DNA from: Clostridia bacterium
GTDB lineage: Bacteria > Bacillota_A > Clostridia > Oscillospirales > Acutalibacteraceae
Direction: 5' to 3'
Assembly: GCA_017549665.1 (NCBI GenBank)
Contig: JAFYUD010000130.1
Location: 1 to 13,549 of the forward strand
DNA length: 13,549 nucleotides
Shown piece by piece: positions 1-7,424 of the stretch (the stretch's first letter is position 1; every line of letters begins with the position of its first letter). The translations under genes and the position numbers were made by a program. Under the pieces are notes generated by a model, which was not told where the DNA came from, did no database searches, and was given only the letters and a program-made list of their open reading frames with translations.

Positions 1-315
1 CCTGCATGGGGCAACTGGGACTCAGTTGAAAGATTTATGTACAGAGCAGGTGGCGGTGTTGACCTTGTTGTAAATGATTTCAGATATGTTGAAGTATATG
101 ATGACAGTGAAAAGGTTGTCTCTGACCATGCAGCTGCCGAGTGCGACTTTACCTTTATAAAAACAGAAGATTTCGCAGAAAACACTCAGGAGCTTTCAGT
201 AACAAAGCCTGCTGCGAAAAACTTCATTCATAAAATTATGTGGATTCTCAAGGCTTTCTTCAAAATTCTTTCAGATATCGATAATCTCCCTGAATTGCTG
301 AAGGATTTAGGCTGA
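1..315 (+). CDS. Partial C-terminus of a probable endonuclease/exonuclease/phosphatase (EEP) family protein
   Basis: The frame is open from the first base of the window, so the gene begins upstream and only about 104 C-terminal residues are visible; the internal ATG at 37 is not a start. The segment RAGGGVDLVVNDF followed by VVSDHAAAECDF resembles the last two conserved blocks of the EEP (DNase I-like) fold, where a (I/V)D(Y/L)(I/V)hV strand is followed by an SDH motif carrying the catalytic histidine. Residues after the SDH block (from about residue 60) form an extra tail with a hydrophobic, Lys/Phe-rich helix that is not part of the fold. The substrate cannot be told from this part; the family includes nucleases and sugar/lipid phosphatases. 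The family call rests on a short motif, so it is moderate only. A strong terminator follows, which separates the gene from what lies downstream. Confidence 0.5.
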   Translation, partial: PAWGNWDSVERFMYRAGGGVDLVVNDFRYVEVYDDSEKVVSDHAAAECDFTFIKTEDFAENTQELSVTKPAAKNFIHKIMWILKAFFKILSDIDNLPELLKDLG

Positions 316-345
316 TCTGAAAGCGGAATCGATTAAATAAAAAAC

Positions 346-390
346 AATAAATCCGGACTCTTTACCGATAAGGCAGAGTTCGGATTTATT
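346..390 (+). terminator. Rho-independent terminator of the partial EEP-like gene
   Basis: A 15-bp arm AATAAATCCGGACTC (346-360) pairs with GAGTTCGGATTTATT (376-390), with one G-U wobble and a 15-nt loop. The 3' side runs into a T/A-rich tract. It lies 30 nt after the stop codon at 313-315. Confidence 0.85.
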
Positions 391-403
391 TATTTATAAA
401 AAT

Positions 404-659
404 ATGTCAGAAAGTAGACCAATTAGTTTTTTTTGCAGGTAATATAAATAATCATTATGCCAACCTACAAGAGGATACAGATGGGGTTGTTCTTCCCGTT
501 GTAAATTTTGATACCTATTTCGACTCAACATCATTTTTAAAGAAACGCTTGACCAAGCTCGTTAAATCCGGCGCCATTGAGCGTGAGAACAGTTCCAATG
601 TAAGCAGGTATAACGTGAATGATGTTTTTGTAAGAGAAAGTGTATATTGCACAAAATAA
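404..659 (+). pseudogene. Decayed or frameshifted small reading frame, possible winged-helix C-terminus
   Basis: The frame ending at the TAA of 657-659 is open back to 372 but has no usable start codon at its upstream end and no ribosome binding site. An ATG at 404 opens a different frame that stops at 440. Deleting one T from the T8 run at 427-434 would join that ATG to the downstream frame and give about 84 residues. The downstream part reads as convincing protein: a stretch with LKKRLTKLVKSGAIER followed by SRYNVNDVFV resembles a recognition helix plus wing of a winged-helix DNA-binding domain. No known family is recognised. It could be a broken gene, the remnant of an excised element, or chance. 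The rest of the gene-free interval 391-703 holds only an isolated TATAAT (681-686) and the helicase ribosome binding site. Confidence 0.35.
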
Positions 660-703
660 ATTTATATGCTAAACTGAAAATATAATCTGTCAGAGGTGAT
701 GAG

Positions 704-3328
704 ATGAAAAATTTCAGCAGGGTTAAATTCAAGTGGACATTCCGTGACTATCAGCAGTCCGTGCTTGATAATTCGCAAAAGCATCTTAAAGACAAAAAAA
801 TACATATTGTTGCGGCACCGGGAAGCGGAAAAACCATTCTTGGTCTTGAACTTATCCGCAGACAGAATGCTCCCGCACTTGTGCTGACTCCCTCTGTTAC
901 AATCCGTCAGCAGTGGGGTGAAAGATTTATTGAGGCTTATCTTCCCGAAAGTGAAAATCCCGATGAATATATTTCATATTCTCTCACAAAGCCGTCACTT
1001 ATCACATCAGTCACTTATCAGGCACTTCATGCCGCATTCACGAAATCAGTTGTTGAGGCTGAAGATGATGACGATATGCTCGAAACAGAAGAAGCACAGG
1101 ATTACACGGATTTTGACATTTTCGATGTAATAAAAAAGGCAGGGATAAAAACAATCTGTCTTGATGAAGCACATCATCTTAAAAGCGAATGGCAGAAAGT
1201 GCTTGAAAAATTCGTTGAAGCGCTGGGTGGTGAGGTAACGGTAATTTCTCTTACCGCAACACCTCCTTATGACAGTGCACCTGCCGAATGGAACAGATAT
1301 CAGACCCTCTGCGGTGATATTGATGATGAAATTTTTGTTCCTCAGCTTGTAAATCAGAAAACACTTTGTCCGCATCAGGACTATATATATTTCAGCTATC
1401 CTACTGATGATGAAGCACGGATTCTTGCCGATTACAAGGCAAAAGCTAAGGCAGTTACCGAAAAAATTATTACAGACGGCATTCCCGCAGAAGCGCTCAA
1501 GGCATCGGGTGTTGCAGGTAACGAAGAATTGCTTTACGATAATATTCAGGGCTTCAGAGCACTTGTCTGTATTGCAAAAAAAGGCGGTGCAACAGTTTCT
1601 GAAAGCCTTGTGAAAAAGGTCAACGAAGCCAGAAATGCACCCGCTTATTCGGTAAAAGTTTCGGAAGAGGCTTTTCAGTTTATTATTGATAATTCCGATA
1701 TTTTCACTCAGCAGATAAGTGATAATCTTCGGACAACGCTTTCTGCCGAGGCACTTATTGAAAAGAATAAAGTCCGTCTTTCTTCAAATGACAAAATCAA
1801 CAGAATGCTCGTTTCCTCAACGGGTAAGCTTGAGAGTATAAACCGAATTGTTGAAAGTGAATACGGGAATCTCGGTGAAACACTGCGTATGCTCATTCTC
1901 ACAGACTTTATCAAAAAGGATATGATGAAGCTTGTGGGTACAGATGAGCCTGTTCACACCTTCGGCACAGTCCCTGTTTTTGAATCGGTCAGAAGATGTA
2001 ATCCTGATGCTAAAATTGCAGTTTTGTCAGGTACTCTTGTTATTCTTCCTGATTCAGCTGTTGAAACGGTGCAGGAAATCGCATATAACGACGGCGTACC
2101 CTGCAGAATAAAGAAAATTGAAAACACAAAGCATACCGAAATTATTTTCTCAGGCTCAAACAAAAACAAGGTAAGCATTATTACAAAGGCATTCCAGACG
2201 GGTGTTATAAATATCCTCGTCGGCACAAAATCACTTCTCGGTGAGGGCTGGGATTCACCCAATATCAATTCCCTTATCCTTGCAAGCTTTGTGGGAAGCT
2301 TTATGCTTTCAAACCAGATGCGAGGCAGAGCAATAAGAATTGACAAGAAAAATCCCGATAAGGTGTCAAACATCTGGCATCTTGTGACTGTTGAGCCTGA
2401 ATCGGGTGATGAAATAATAAGTGATGATTTTGAAACAATGAAGCGTCGATTTGCCTGTTTCCAGGCTCCTGCCTATAATTCTGATACCATTGAAAGCGGA
2501 ATAGACAGAATTGATATTCTCAAACCGCCCTTTAATAATCAGGGGCTTGAAGCAATAAACACTCAGATGCTATCACTCGCAAAGGAAAGAAACGTGATGT
2601 CAGGCAGATGGTCTGCCGCAGTCAAAGGTAAAGCAAGACCTGAAATTGCAGAAGTGAGTGAAATCCCTGCAGAGGTTCAGCCTGCCGCCGCAGTACATAA
2701 GAATAAGATTTATGCAATAATTCTTGCGGTGCTTCTTGTTGTGTCTGTTGTAATTATTGCAACATCAGGCTTTTTCGGTGGGCTTCTCGGATTTGTTCTT
2801 GCAGTTATTTTTGCTGTATTGCTTGTAAAATCAGCCTCGGTTGTAATGAAGAATTCATCACCCGAGAAAACTGTATATAACATTTCATCGGCAATTCTCC
2901 GCACGCTTAAAGAAATCGGTGAAATTGACAGTAACGGCGCAAGAGTGTCCGTTGAGAAATCGGCAAAACAGAATATTGTCAACTGCTCACTTGAAAGAGC
3001 CACACTCCGTGAAAAGAAAGTGTTTGCAAAGGCGGTGTCGGAGATTCTTTCTCCCATTGACGACCCGAGATATCTTATTATCGGCACAAAAGGTATAATG
3101 AAAATCACAAGCCGTAATTATGTGCAGAGCTATGCCTGCCCTTCAGTTATTGCAGTCAAAAAGGAAACTGCAGCCATTCTTGCAAAAAATCTTAAATCTG
3201 CCGGCGGTAAGTTTGAGCTTGTATATACAAGAAACGAAAATGGAAGACAAGAGCTTCTTAAATGCCGTAAATATTCTTATATCAATGCTAACAGTAAGGT
3301 TGTAAAAAATAAGAAAATTGTAAAATAA
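704..3328 (+). CDS. DEAH-box superfamily 2 helicase-like ATPase with a C-terminal transmembrane hairpin
   Basis: The start ATG is preceded by AGAGGTGAT (692-700), a good anti-16S match. The 874-residue protein shows the SF2 motifs in order: Q/R-rich FRDYQQ (about 14-19), Walker A APGSGKT (38-44), motif Ia LVLTP (59-63), DEAH at 154-157, motif III SLTATPP (182-188), motif V VGTKSLLGEGWDSPN (506-520) and motif VI NQMRGRAIRID (537-547). Catalytic residues K43, D154-E155 and the arginine fingers in QMRGRAIR all appear intact, so it should hydrolyse ATP and translocate on nucleic acid. An acidic insert lies at about 118-138 and a large lineage-specific region at about 215-400. After the helicase core, residues about 669-707 form two hydrophobic helices with a Gly-rich turn, then a 165-residue soluble domain of unknown family. 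The transmembrane hairpin is unusual for SF2 enzymes and suggests a membrane-tethered ATPase. Type III/I restriction helicases and defence helicases share the core, but no nuclease or methylase domain is visible here. No terminator follows; the next unit's operator begins two bases after the stop codon. Confidence 0.85.
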   Translation: MKNFSRVKFKWTFRDYQQSVLDNSQKHLKDKKIHIVAAPGSGKTILGLELIRRQNAPALVLTPSVTIRQQWGERFIEAYLPESENPDEYISYSLTKPSLITSVTYQALHAAFTKSVVEAEDDDDMLETEEAQDYTDFDIFDVIKKAGIKTICLDEAHHLKSEWQKVLEKFVEALGGEVTVISLTATPPYDSAPAEWNRYQTLCGDIDDEIFVPQLVNQKTLCPHQDYIYFSYPTDDEARILADYKAKAKAVTEKIITDGIPAEALKASGVAGNEELLYDNIQGFRALVCIAKKGGATVSESLVKKVNEARNAPAYSVKVSEEAFQFIIDNSDIFTQQISDNLRTTLSAEALIEKNKVRLSSNDKINRMLVSSTGKLESINRIVESEYGNLGETLRMLILTDFIKKDMMKLVGTDEPVHTFGTVPVFESVRRCNPDAKIAVLSGTLVILPDSAVETVQEIAYNDGVPCRIKKIENTKHTEIIFSGSNKNKVSIITKAFQTGVINILVGTKSLLGEGWDSPNINSLILASFVGSFMLSNQMRGRAIRIDKKNPDKVSNIWHLVTVEPESGDEIISDDFETMKRRFACFQAPAYNSDTIESGIDRIDILKPPFNNQGLEAINTQMLSLAKERNVMSGRWSAAVKGKARPEIAEVSEIPAEVQPAAAVHKNKIYAIILAVLLVVSVVIIATSGFFGGLLGFVLAVIFAVLLVKSASVVMKNSSPEKTVYNISSAILRTLKEIGEIDSNGARVSVEKSAKQNIVNCSLERATLREKKVFAKAVSEILSPIDDPRYLIIGTKGIMKITSRNYVQSYACPSVIAVKKETAAILAKNLKSAGGKFELVYTRNENGRQELLKCRKYSYINANSKVVKNKKIVK

Positions 3329-3329
3329 T

Positions 3330-3373
3330 TGCACTAAAGAACAATATCATTTATTCCTCTGTTGTATTAAAAT
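3330..3373 (+). promoter_or_regulatory. Operator-promoter of the small Cys protein (variant palindrome)
   Basis: TGCACTAAAGAACA (3330-3343) matches the TGYACT-N2-AGTRCA palindrome found elsewhere in the window except for one base in the right half-site. A TAAAAT at 3368-3373 is the best -10 candidate, leaving a 24-nt gap against 23 nt at the other copies. There is no good -35 box. This is the weakest member of the set. Confidence 0.5.
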
Positions 3374-3400
3374 ATAGTATATATTTTTAATTGACAGAGG
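3356..3400 (+). promoter_or_regulatory. Possible ribosome-binding-site-sequestering stem in read-through RNA
   Basis: CCTCTGT (3356-3362) is a perfect complement of ACAGAGG (3394-3400), which contains most of the AGAGGTGA ribosome binding site of the next gene. A 31-nt A/T-rich loop separates the arms. The left arm would lie upstream of a transcript started from the -10 at 3368-3373, so the stem would form only in RNA reading through from the helicase gene. Confidence 0.3.
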
Positions 3401-3408
3401 TGAATCAG

Positions 3409-3750
3409 ATGCTTAAATCTGTTACCGGAAGGTTCCGTGATAAATCAACAGCAAAACAATTTGAGTTTGAATTCTATTGTGATTGTTGCGGAAAAGCTAT
3501 CAGTACTCCTGTGTTGGAATTTATAAACGGATTTGCTGATGATGGGCATATAACTGCCGCTGAGGCTGAAGCACGTGATATTCTGTATGCCTTTGAGCAT
3601 CGCAATGCGTATGAAAGAGCAAATATTGAAGCACGTTATGAGCTTGACAGATGTGAAATCTGCGGAGATATGGTGTGCCAGGACTGCTCTGTATTTACAG
3701 AAGAAAATGGTCATACAGCCTGCTGTAAATGCATAAAAAACAAAAAGTAA
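3409..3750 (+). CDS. Small cysteine-rich protein, putative zinc-binding (treble-clef-like)
   Basis: The start is set at ATG 3409, five bases after AGAGGTGA (3396-3403); an in-frame TTG at 3391 lies upstream of that site and is rejected. The 113-residue protein has no signal peptide or membrane segment and should be cytoplasmic. Two cysteine groups bracket a helical centre: C24-x-C26-C27 near the N-terminus, and C82-x2-C85, C90-x2-C93 and C105-C106-x-C108 at the C-terminus. The spacing of the C-terminal group fits paired zinc knuckles or a small treble clef. No family is recognised and no enzyme motif is seen. It follows the helicase gene after 80 nt but appears to have its own operator and promoter, so it may belong to the response-regulator regulon rather than acting with the helicase. 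Confidence 0.75.
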   Translation: MLKSVTGRFRDKSTAKQFEFEFYCDCCGKAISTPVLEFINGFADDGHITAAEAEARDILYAFEHRNAYERANIEARYELDRCEICGDMVCQDCSVFTEENGHTACCKCIKNKK

Positions 3751-3753
3751 AAG

Positions 3754-3782
3754 AAAATATCCCGAAAAAATCGGGATATTTT
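3754..3782. terminator. Bidirectional terminator between convergent genes
   Basis: AAAATATCCCGA (3754-3765) pairs perfectly with TCGGGATATTTT (3771-3782) around an A5 loop. A T run follows on the plus strand, and the A-rich flank at 3736-3753 gives a T-rich tail on the minus strand. It can serve both the Cys protein gene and the leftward lipoprotein gene. Confidence 0.85.
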
Positions 3783-3798
3783 TGTGTATGCGGGATAT

Positions 3799-4332
3799 TT
3801 AAAACTCTGTGAGAACAAGTGAGCCGTCCTCACCGCTTAATGTAACGGTGAAATTCTTTGTTGTGCCTGAAGCATCCTTGTATGAGATGCCGTATGCCGG
3901 TGTATCTCCGTAGAATGTAAGAGTGACTTCAAGAGGTTTGTTTTCTTCAAGAGCAGGGAGTTCATAAAGTGATTCTGTGTCAAAAGTCATTCTGCCGTTG
4001 TCGTCAACATCATTGACAAGAAGTGAAAGCAGTCTGAAATCTGTTACTTCGCCCTCTGCCGTAAACAGAATTTTTGTTGAATATTCGGAATCATCAACAG
4101 TATATGTAATAAACTCCGTATATTCATTTACATTTGCGGAATAGTCGGCTGTGACTTTTGATTCTTTTTTGATTTTCTGTGTTGATGTTTCATCGGCAGT
4201 ATTTTCTGTTGTTTCTGCCTGTGAAGGAACGGTTGTCGTTTCAGTTTCTGAGGGCTCTGTTTTGTTGCAACCGCAGAAAACAGTGAGTATAAGAATAACG
4301 ATTAAAATTATTGAACAAAGTTTTGATTTCAT
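3799..4332 (-). CDS. Putative lipoprotein with Thr/Glu-rich linker and C-terminal beta domain
   Basis: The start is the ATG whose complement is 4330-4332, preceded on the minus strand by GGAAGGAG with 7-8 nt spacing. An upstream in-frame ATG at 4359 would put nine residues before a normal signal peptide and lies upstream of that site. The 177-residue product begins MKSKLCSIILIVILILTVFCGC, a lipoprotein signal peptide; C22 is the likely lipidated residue, though C20 is also possible and the -3 residue is atypical. Residues about 23-58 are a low-complexity Thr/Glu/Ser linker typical of surface lipoproteins. Residues 60-177 alternate hydrophobic and polar residues, suggesting a small beta-sandwich; no family is recognised. 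It is transcribed divergently from the sensor operon across a shared operator with a perfect TATAAT, so it is probably under the same regulator and may act at the cell surface as a sensor accessory or an output. Confidence 0.8.
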   Translation of the reverse strand: MKSKLCSIILIVILILTVFCGCNKTEPSETETTTVPSQAETTENTADETSTQKIKKESKVTADYSANVNEYTEFITYTVDDSEYSTKILFTAEGEVTDFRLLSLLVNDVDDNGRMTFDTESLYELPALEENKPLEVTLTFYGDTPAYGISYKDASGTTKNFTVTLSGEDGSLVLTEF

Positions 4333-4363
4333 TAAAAAACTCCTTCCATATCTACTCAATTAT

Positions 4364-4435
4364 ATTATAACAATATCCGTAAAGATTTTCATTGTACTAA
4401 AGTGCAGAATTTTTCATGTGGATTTTGTCTATGAT
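4364..4435. promoter_or_regulatory. Divergent promoters sharing one palindromic operator
   Basis: The palindrome TGTACTAAAGTGCA (4393-4406) reads TGCACTTTAGTACA on the minus strand. On the plus strand a TATGAT -10 lies at 4430-4435, 23 nt from the operator edge. On the minus strand a perfect TATAAT lies at 4369-4364, also exactly 23 nt away. Neither side has a recognisable -35 hexamer. The leftward promoter serves the lipoprotein gene and the rightward one the sensor-kinase-regulator operon. Confidence 0.75.
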
Positions 4436-4477
4436 TTATGGTATATTAAATATATGTTTCACAAAGGAGGGACCGGT

Positions 4478-6136
4478 ATGACAAAAAGAGAAACAAAAAC
4501 CGTTGTTGTTGCATCGGTTGCACTTCTTATTTTTCTTGCAATGTTTTACGAGCGGCTTCACGATATGATTGCAGACCCGTTTTTAAGGTCGGCATTCAAT
4601 ATAGTTACCAACACGGCTGAAATTGTGTCTGTTATGCTGTGGTGTGTTTCGGTAAAAAACAGAATTATAAACAAGCAGATATGCCGATACCTGATTTGTG
4701 TGGGAGCGCTTATGTGCTTCTGGCTTTTCATCCGTGCAATAAAGTGGTATTTTGTAGGCAATTTTGATGATGTTACCCGTTATCTGTGGTATATGTTCTA
4801 TATCCCGATGATACTCATTCCGCTTTTCGGTGTATTTATTGCTTCGTCAATCGGCAAGCCTGAAAATTACCGTCTGCCCGGAAAATGGAAGCTTCTTTTT
4901 ATTCCCGCATTTGTGTTGATTATTCTCATCCTTACAAATGACTTCCACCGCCTTGCCTTTGATTTTCCCAACGGAATTTATTATTTCAATAACGATTATA
5001 CATATAACATTGTTTTCTACCTCAATTTTGCGTGGTTTACCATTCTCGGTGCAATCTTTATTATCACAATGCTTGTAAAATGCCGTGTGCCGGGACGCCG
5101 TGCTTTTCAGAAAATGCCTGCCATTGTGTTTATATGTGCAACTGTTTTCTGGATTGTATATTATCTGGGCTTCAGAGGCTGTGACCTTGTTGCAATGGAC
5201 TGCCTTATGATAACGCTTCTGCTTGAAAGCTCAATCCAGAGCGGACTTATCCGTTCAAATCAGAAATACAACGAGCTTTTTGAGAAGACAAGCATTGCAG
5301 TACGGATAATCGATAAGGAATACAACACCTGCTTTGCATCAGCCAATGCAAAAAGCTTTTCAAAGCTTGTTATGATGAAGGCGGTAAAAAAGCCCGTTGA
5401 TACGGGAAGCTCAAGAATCAGCGGCAGCCCCGTTTCAGGTGGATATGTTCTGTGGCAGGAGGATGTAAGCAAAATCAAGGAGCTTATGTACAAGCTTCGT
5501 GAAACTCAGGAGCAGCTCAACGAAAATAACGAGCTGTTAAGAGCCGAAAATGAGCTTAAGGAGAAAAAAGCCAAAATCGACGAAAAAAACAGGCTTTACG
5601 ACAGAATCACCCGTGAGGTAGCTGTTCAGCTGAAAAAAGCAGAGGGGCTTATTCAGCAGGCAGAGCGTAATCCTGCCGAAGCAGAAGGAATTTTTGCCGA
5701 GTTGTGTGTTCTTAATGCTTACATAAAGCGCAGAGGCAATCTGCTTTTACTCAATGAGGATTATTATTTTATAAATTCCAAGGAGCTTGAATACTGTATT
5801 ACCGAATCACTTGATAATATCAGGCTCAATGATGTTTATGTAGCTCTCAACGGCAGCTATGAGTGCAATATGTCTGTTGAATCGGCAGTTCTTATGTATG
5901 ACATTTTTGAAAAAGCCGTTGAACAGCTTCTCCATAGTATGACTGCCTGCTGTGTTTATCTCAGCTGTAACGAAAGTAAAATTTCACTCCGCATTCAGAT
6001 AGGATGTGAGACAGCAATAGACGAAAAAATGCTTGACTGCATCAGAAATTCAGCATTCGTAAGGAATATTTATATTGAGGATGAGGATGCAACGATAGAC
6101 ATTGAGACAGACAGGATGGTGAATGCAGATGTATAA
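4478..6136 (+). CDS. 7TM sensor protein with degenerate kinase module (pseudo-histidine kinase)
   Basis: The start is ATG 4478, seven bases after AAAGGAGG (4463-4470); the frame stays open further upstream, but that part crosses the promoter. The 552-residue protein has about seven hydrophobic helices (near 9-24, 39-58, 70-88, 103-124, 136-153, 177-200, 212-231). It contains TNDFHRLAFDFP at 153-164, a motif I associate with the histidine-kinase N-terminal 7TM domain. A PAS-like segment follows (about 262-330), then a strong coiled coil (about 330-400). Where a HisKA_3 phospho-acceptor helix should be, the sequence reads DRITREVAVQLKKAEG and has no histidine. The C-terminal region (about 425-545) looks like a worn ATPase fold without clear N or G boxes. 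It is therefore probably a sensor or regulatory subunit rather than an active kinase. It overlaps the next gene by 14 nt, which implies translational coupling and complex formation with that kinase. Confidence 0.75.
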   Translation: MTKRETKTVVVASVALLIFLAMFYERLHDMIADPFLRSAFNIVTNTAEIVSVMLWCVSVKNRIINKQICRYLICVGALMCFWLFIRAIKWYFVGNFDDVTRYLWYMFYIPMILIPLFGVFIASSIGKPENYRLPGKWKLLFIPAFVLIILILTNDFHRLAFDFPNGIYYFNNDYTYNIVFYLNFAWFTILGAIFIITMLVKCRVPGRRAFQKMPAIVFICATVFWIVYYLGFRGCDLVAMDCLMITLLLESSIQSGLIRSNQKYNELFEKTSIAVRIIDKEYNTCFASANAKSFSKLVMMKAVKKPVDTGSSRISGSPVSGGYVLWQEDVSKIKELMYKLRETQEQLNENNELLRAENELKEKKAKIDEKNRLYDRITREVAVQLKKAEGLIQQAERNPAEAEGIFAELCVLNAYIKRRGNLLLLNEDYYFINSKELEYCITESLDNIRLNDVYVALNGSYECNMSVESAVLMYDIFEKAVEQLLHSMTACCVYLSCNESKISLRIQIGCETAIDEKMLDCIRNSAFVRNIYIEDEDATIDIETDRMVNADV

Positions 6137-7424
6137 TTTCTTTGACCTTTCCGACTCTCTCCGTGTGACGGTTTTAACTGTAATATTCCTTGCTGTTTCA
6201 TTTGCCGTGTTCTTTCTTGTTTACCTTTTCAGAAAAACAGAAAAGTGTATTGCATCAAAACTGGCTGTGATAATTTTCAGCATTATCAATGCAATCATTC
6301 TTACAATCTATACCTCAGGAATGAATCATTTCTTTTATGAAGCTCCGATTAATAAAAAAACGGCAGAATTTATGGGTATCCCCGTAATTTTCACGGTTAT
6401 TCCCGTTGCTTTGCTTGTTATTCTGACAGCGACTCTCGTTGTTGTTGAGCTACGCAACAGAAAACAGATTATAACAAAGAATTCTATCAAGGAGAGCCTC
6501 GATAATCTCCCTGCAGGTCTGTGCTTTGCTATGCCCGACGGAAGAATTCTGCTCTCAAATCACTGTATGGGTGAGCTTTGCTTCTCAATAACCGATGAAG
6601 AGCTGCAGAATGCCGAAGAATTCTGGGAAACTCTAAAAGGCGGCACATTGCACGGTAATGCAATGAGGCTTTCATCGGGTGAAAATCCGCAGTTCAGGCT
6701 TCCCGACGGCAGTATATGGCTTTTCAGCCGCAGTACGGTTGATGAAAATTATCAGATAACCGCAACGGAAATCACGCAGCTTCATAAGCTGTCAATAAGG
6801 CTTCGGGAAAAGAACGAAAACCTCGAAAATATGAATGAGCGTCTTCGTAAATACGGAGAAAATGTTGATGAGCTGACCCGTTCAAGGGAGCGTCTTGAAA
6901 CAAAAGAAAGAATTCACAATAATCTCGGTCAGGTGCTTCTTGCAACAAGACACAGTCTTGGCAGTGATAATTATGATGCCGAAGGGCTTATCGAGATGTG
7001 GAAAAAGAATATATATGTTCTTAAAACAGGCGCTGAATATTACGATGAACAGTATAACCTTGATACTCTGTTCAAGGCGGCGCATTCTGCAGGTATAACG
7101 ATTGACCTGAGCGGTGAATTGCCCGAAAAAGGTGAAATCCGTAAACTCTTTGTTATTGCCGCAATCGAAGTGCTTACAAATGCCGTACGCCACGCCGATG
7201 CAAAAACGCTTTACATCGGCTTCAGCAGAAATTCTGACGGTTATTACGTGCGCTTTACAAACGACGGCACAAGACCCGAAGGTGAAATCACCGAAGGCGG
7301 CGGTCTTAAAAACCTGCGTAAACGTGTTGAAAGAATGAACGGCACAATGAGAGTTTCATCAAAACCACGATTTATGCTTGAAATTATTGCCGACAAGAAG
7401 GAGGATGATTTTATATATGCTTAA
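6123..7424 (+). CDS. Membrane sensor histidine kinase, HisKA_3/NarX-LiaS type
   Basis: ATG 6123 lies six bases after a weak AGGA and overlaps the upstream gene's stop; ATG 6129 is an alternative. The 433-residue protein has three likely membrane helices (about 14-36, 45-64, 86-109), a PAS-like domain (about 122-215, with LDNLPAGLCF and a DGRILLSN turn) and a coiled coil (about 218-262). The dimerisation helix is ERIHNNLGQVLL, with H265 as the expected phospho-acceptor in the H-x3-G-Q setting of HisKA_3 kinases. The HATPase_c domain has an N box (E349-x3-N353-x3-H357-A) and a G box GGGLKNLRKRVERMNG (392-407), so it should be catalytically competent. It should phosphorylate the response regulator encoded directly downstream, whose start codon overlaps this stop by 8 nt. 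With the 7TM pseudo-kinase upstream it probably forms a heteromeric sensor. The signal is unknown. Confidence 0.88.
   Translation: MQMYNFFDLSDSLRVTVLTVIFLAVSFAVFFLVYLFRKTEKCIASKLAVIIFSIINAIILTIYTSGMNHFFYEAPINKKTAEFMGIPVIFTVIPVALLVILTATLVVVELRNRKQIITKNSIKESLDNLPAGLCFAMPDGRILLSNHCMGELCFSITDEELQNAEEFWETLKGGTLHGNAMRLSSGENPQFRLPDGSIWLFSRSTVDENYQITATEITQLHKLSIRLREKNENLENMNERLRKYGENVDELTRSRERLETKERIHNNLGQVLLATRHSLGSDNYDAEGLIEMWKKNIYVLKTGAEYYDEQYNLDTLFKAAHSAGITIDLSGELPEKGEIRKLFVIAAIEVLTNAVRHADAKTLYIGFSRNSDGYYVRFTNDGTRPEGEITEGGGLKNLRKRVERMNGTMRVSSKPRFMLEIIADKKEDDFIYA

Noticed and set aside
648..686. Half-site TGCAC at 648 and a TATAAT at 681-686 before the helicase gene, as a further member of the regulon.
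   Set aside because: There is no second half-site, the spacing from the half-site to the -10 is 33 rather than 37 bases, and a start from this TATAAT would fall inside the ribosome binding site.
1954..2373. Long minus-strand open frames inside the helicase and other genes.
   Set aside because: They lack ribosome binding sites and their translations have no domain pattern; the plus-strand proteins have clear motifs over the same bases.
3391..3408. TTG at 3391 as the start of the small Cys protein.
   Set aside because: It lies upstream of the ribosome binding site AGAGGTGA, which fits ATG 3409.
704..3750. Helicase plus small Cys protein as a complete anti-phage defence system.
   Set aside because: No nuclease, methylase, toxin or phage-sensing partner is visible, and the Cys protein seems to have its own promoter; kept only as a possibility for the helicase.
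4151..4477. N-terminal extension of the 7TM sensor back to 4151.
   Set aside because: The extension runs antisense through the lipoprotein gene and across the promoters, and a textbook ribosome binding site points to ATG 4478.
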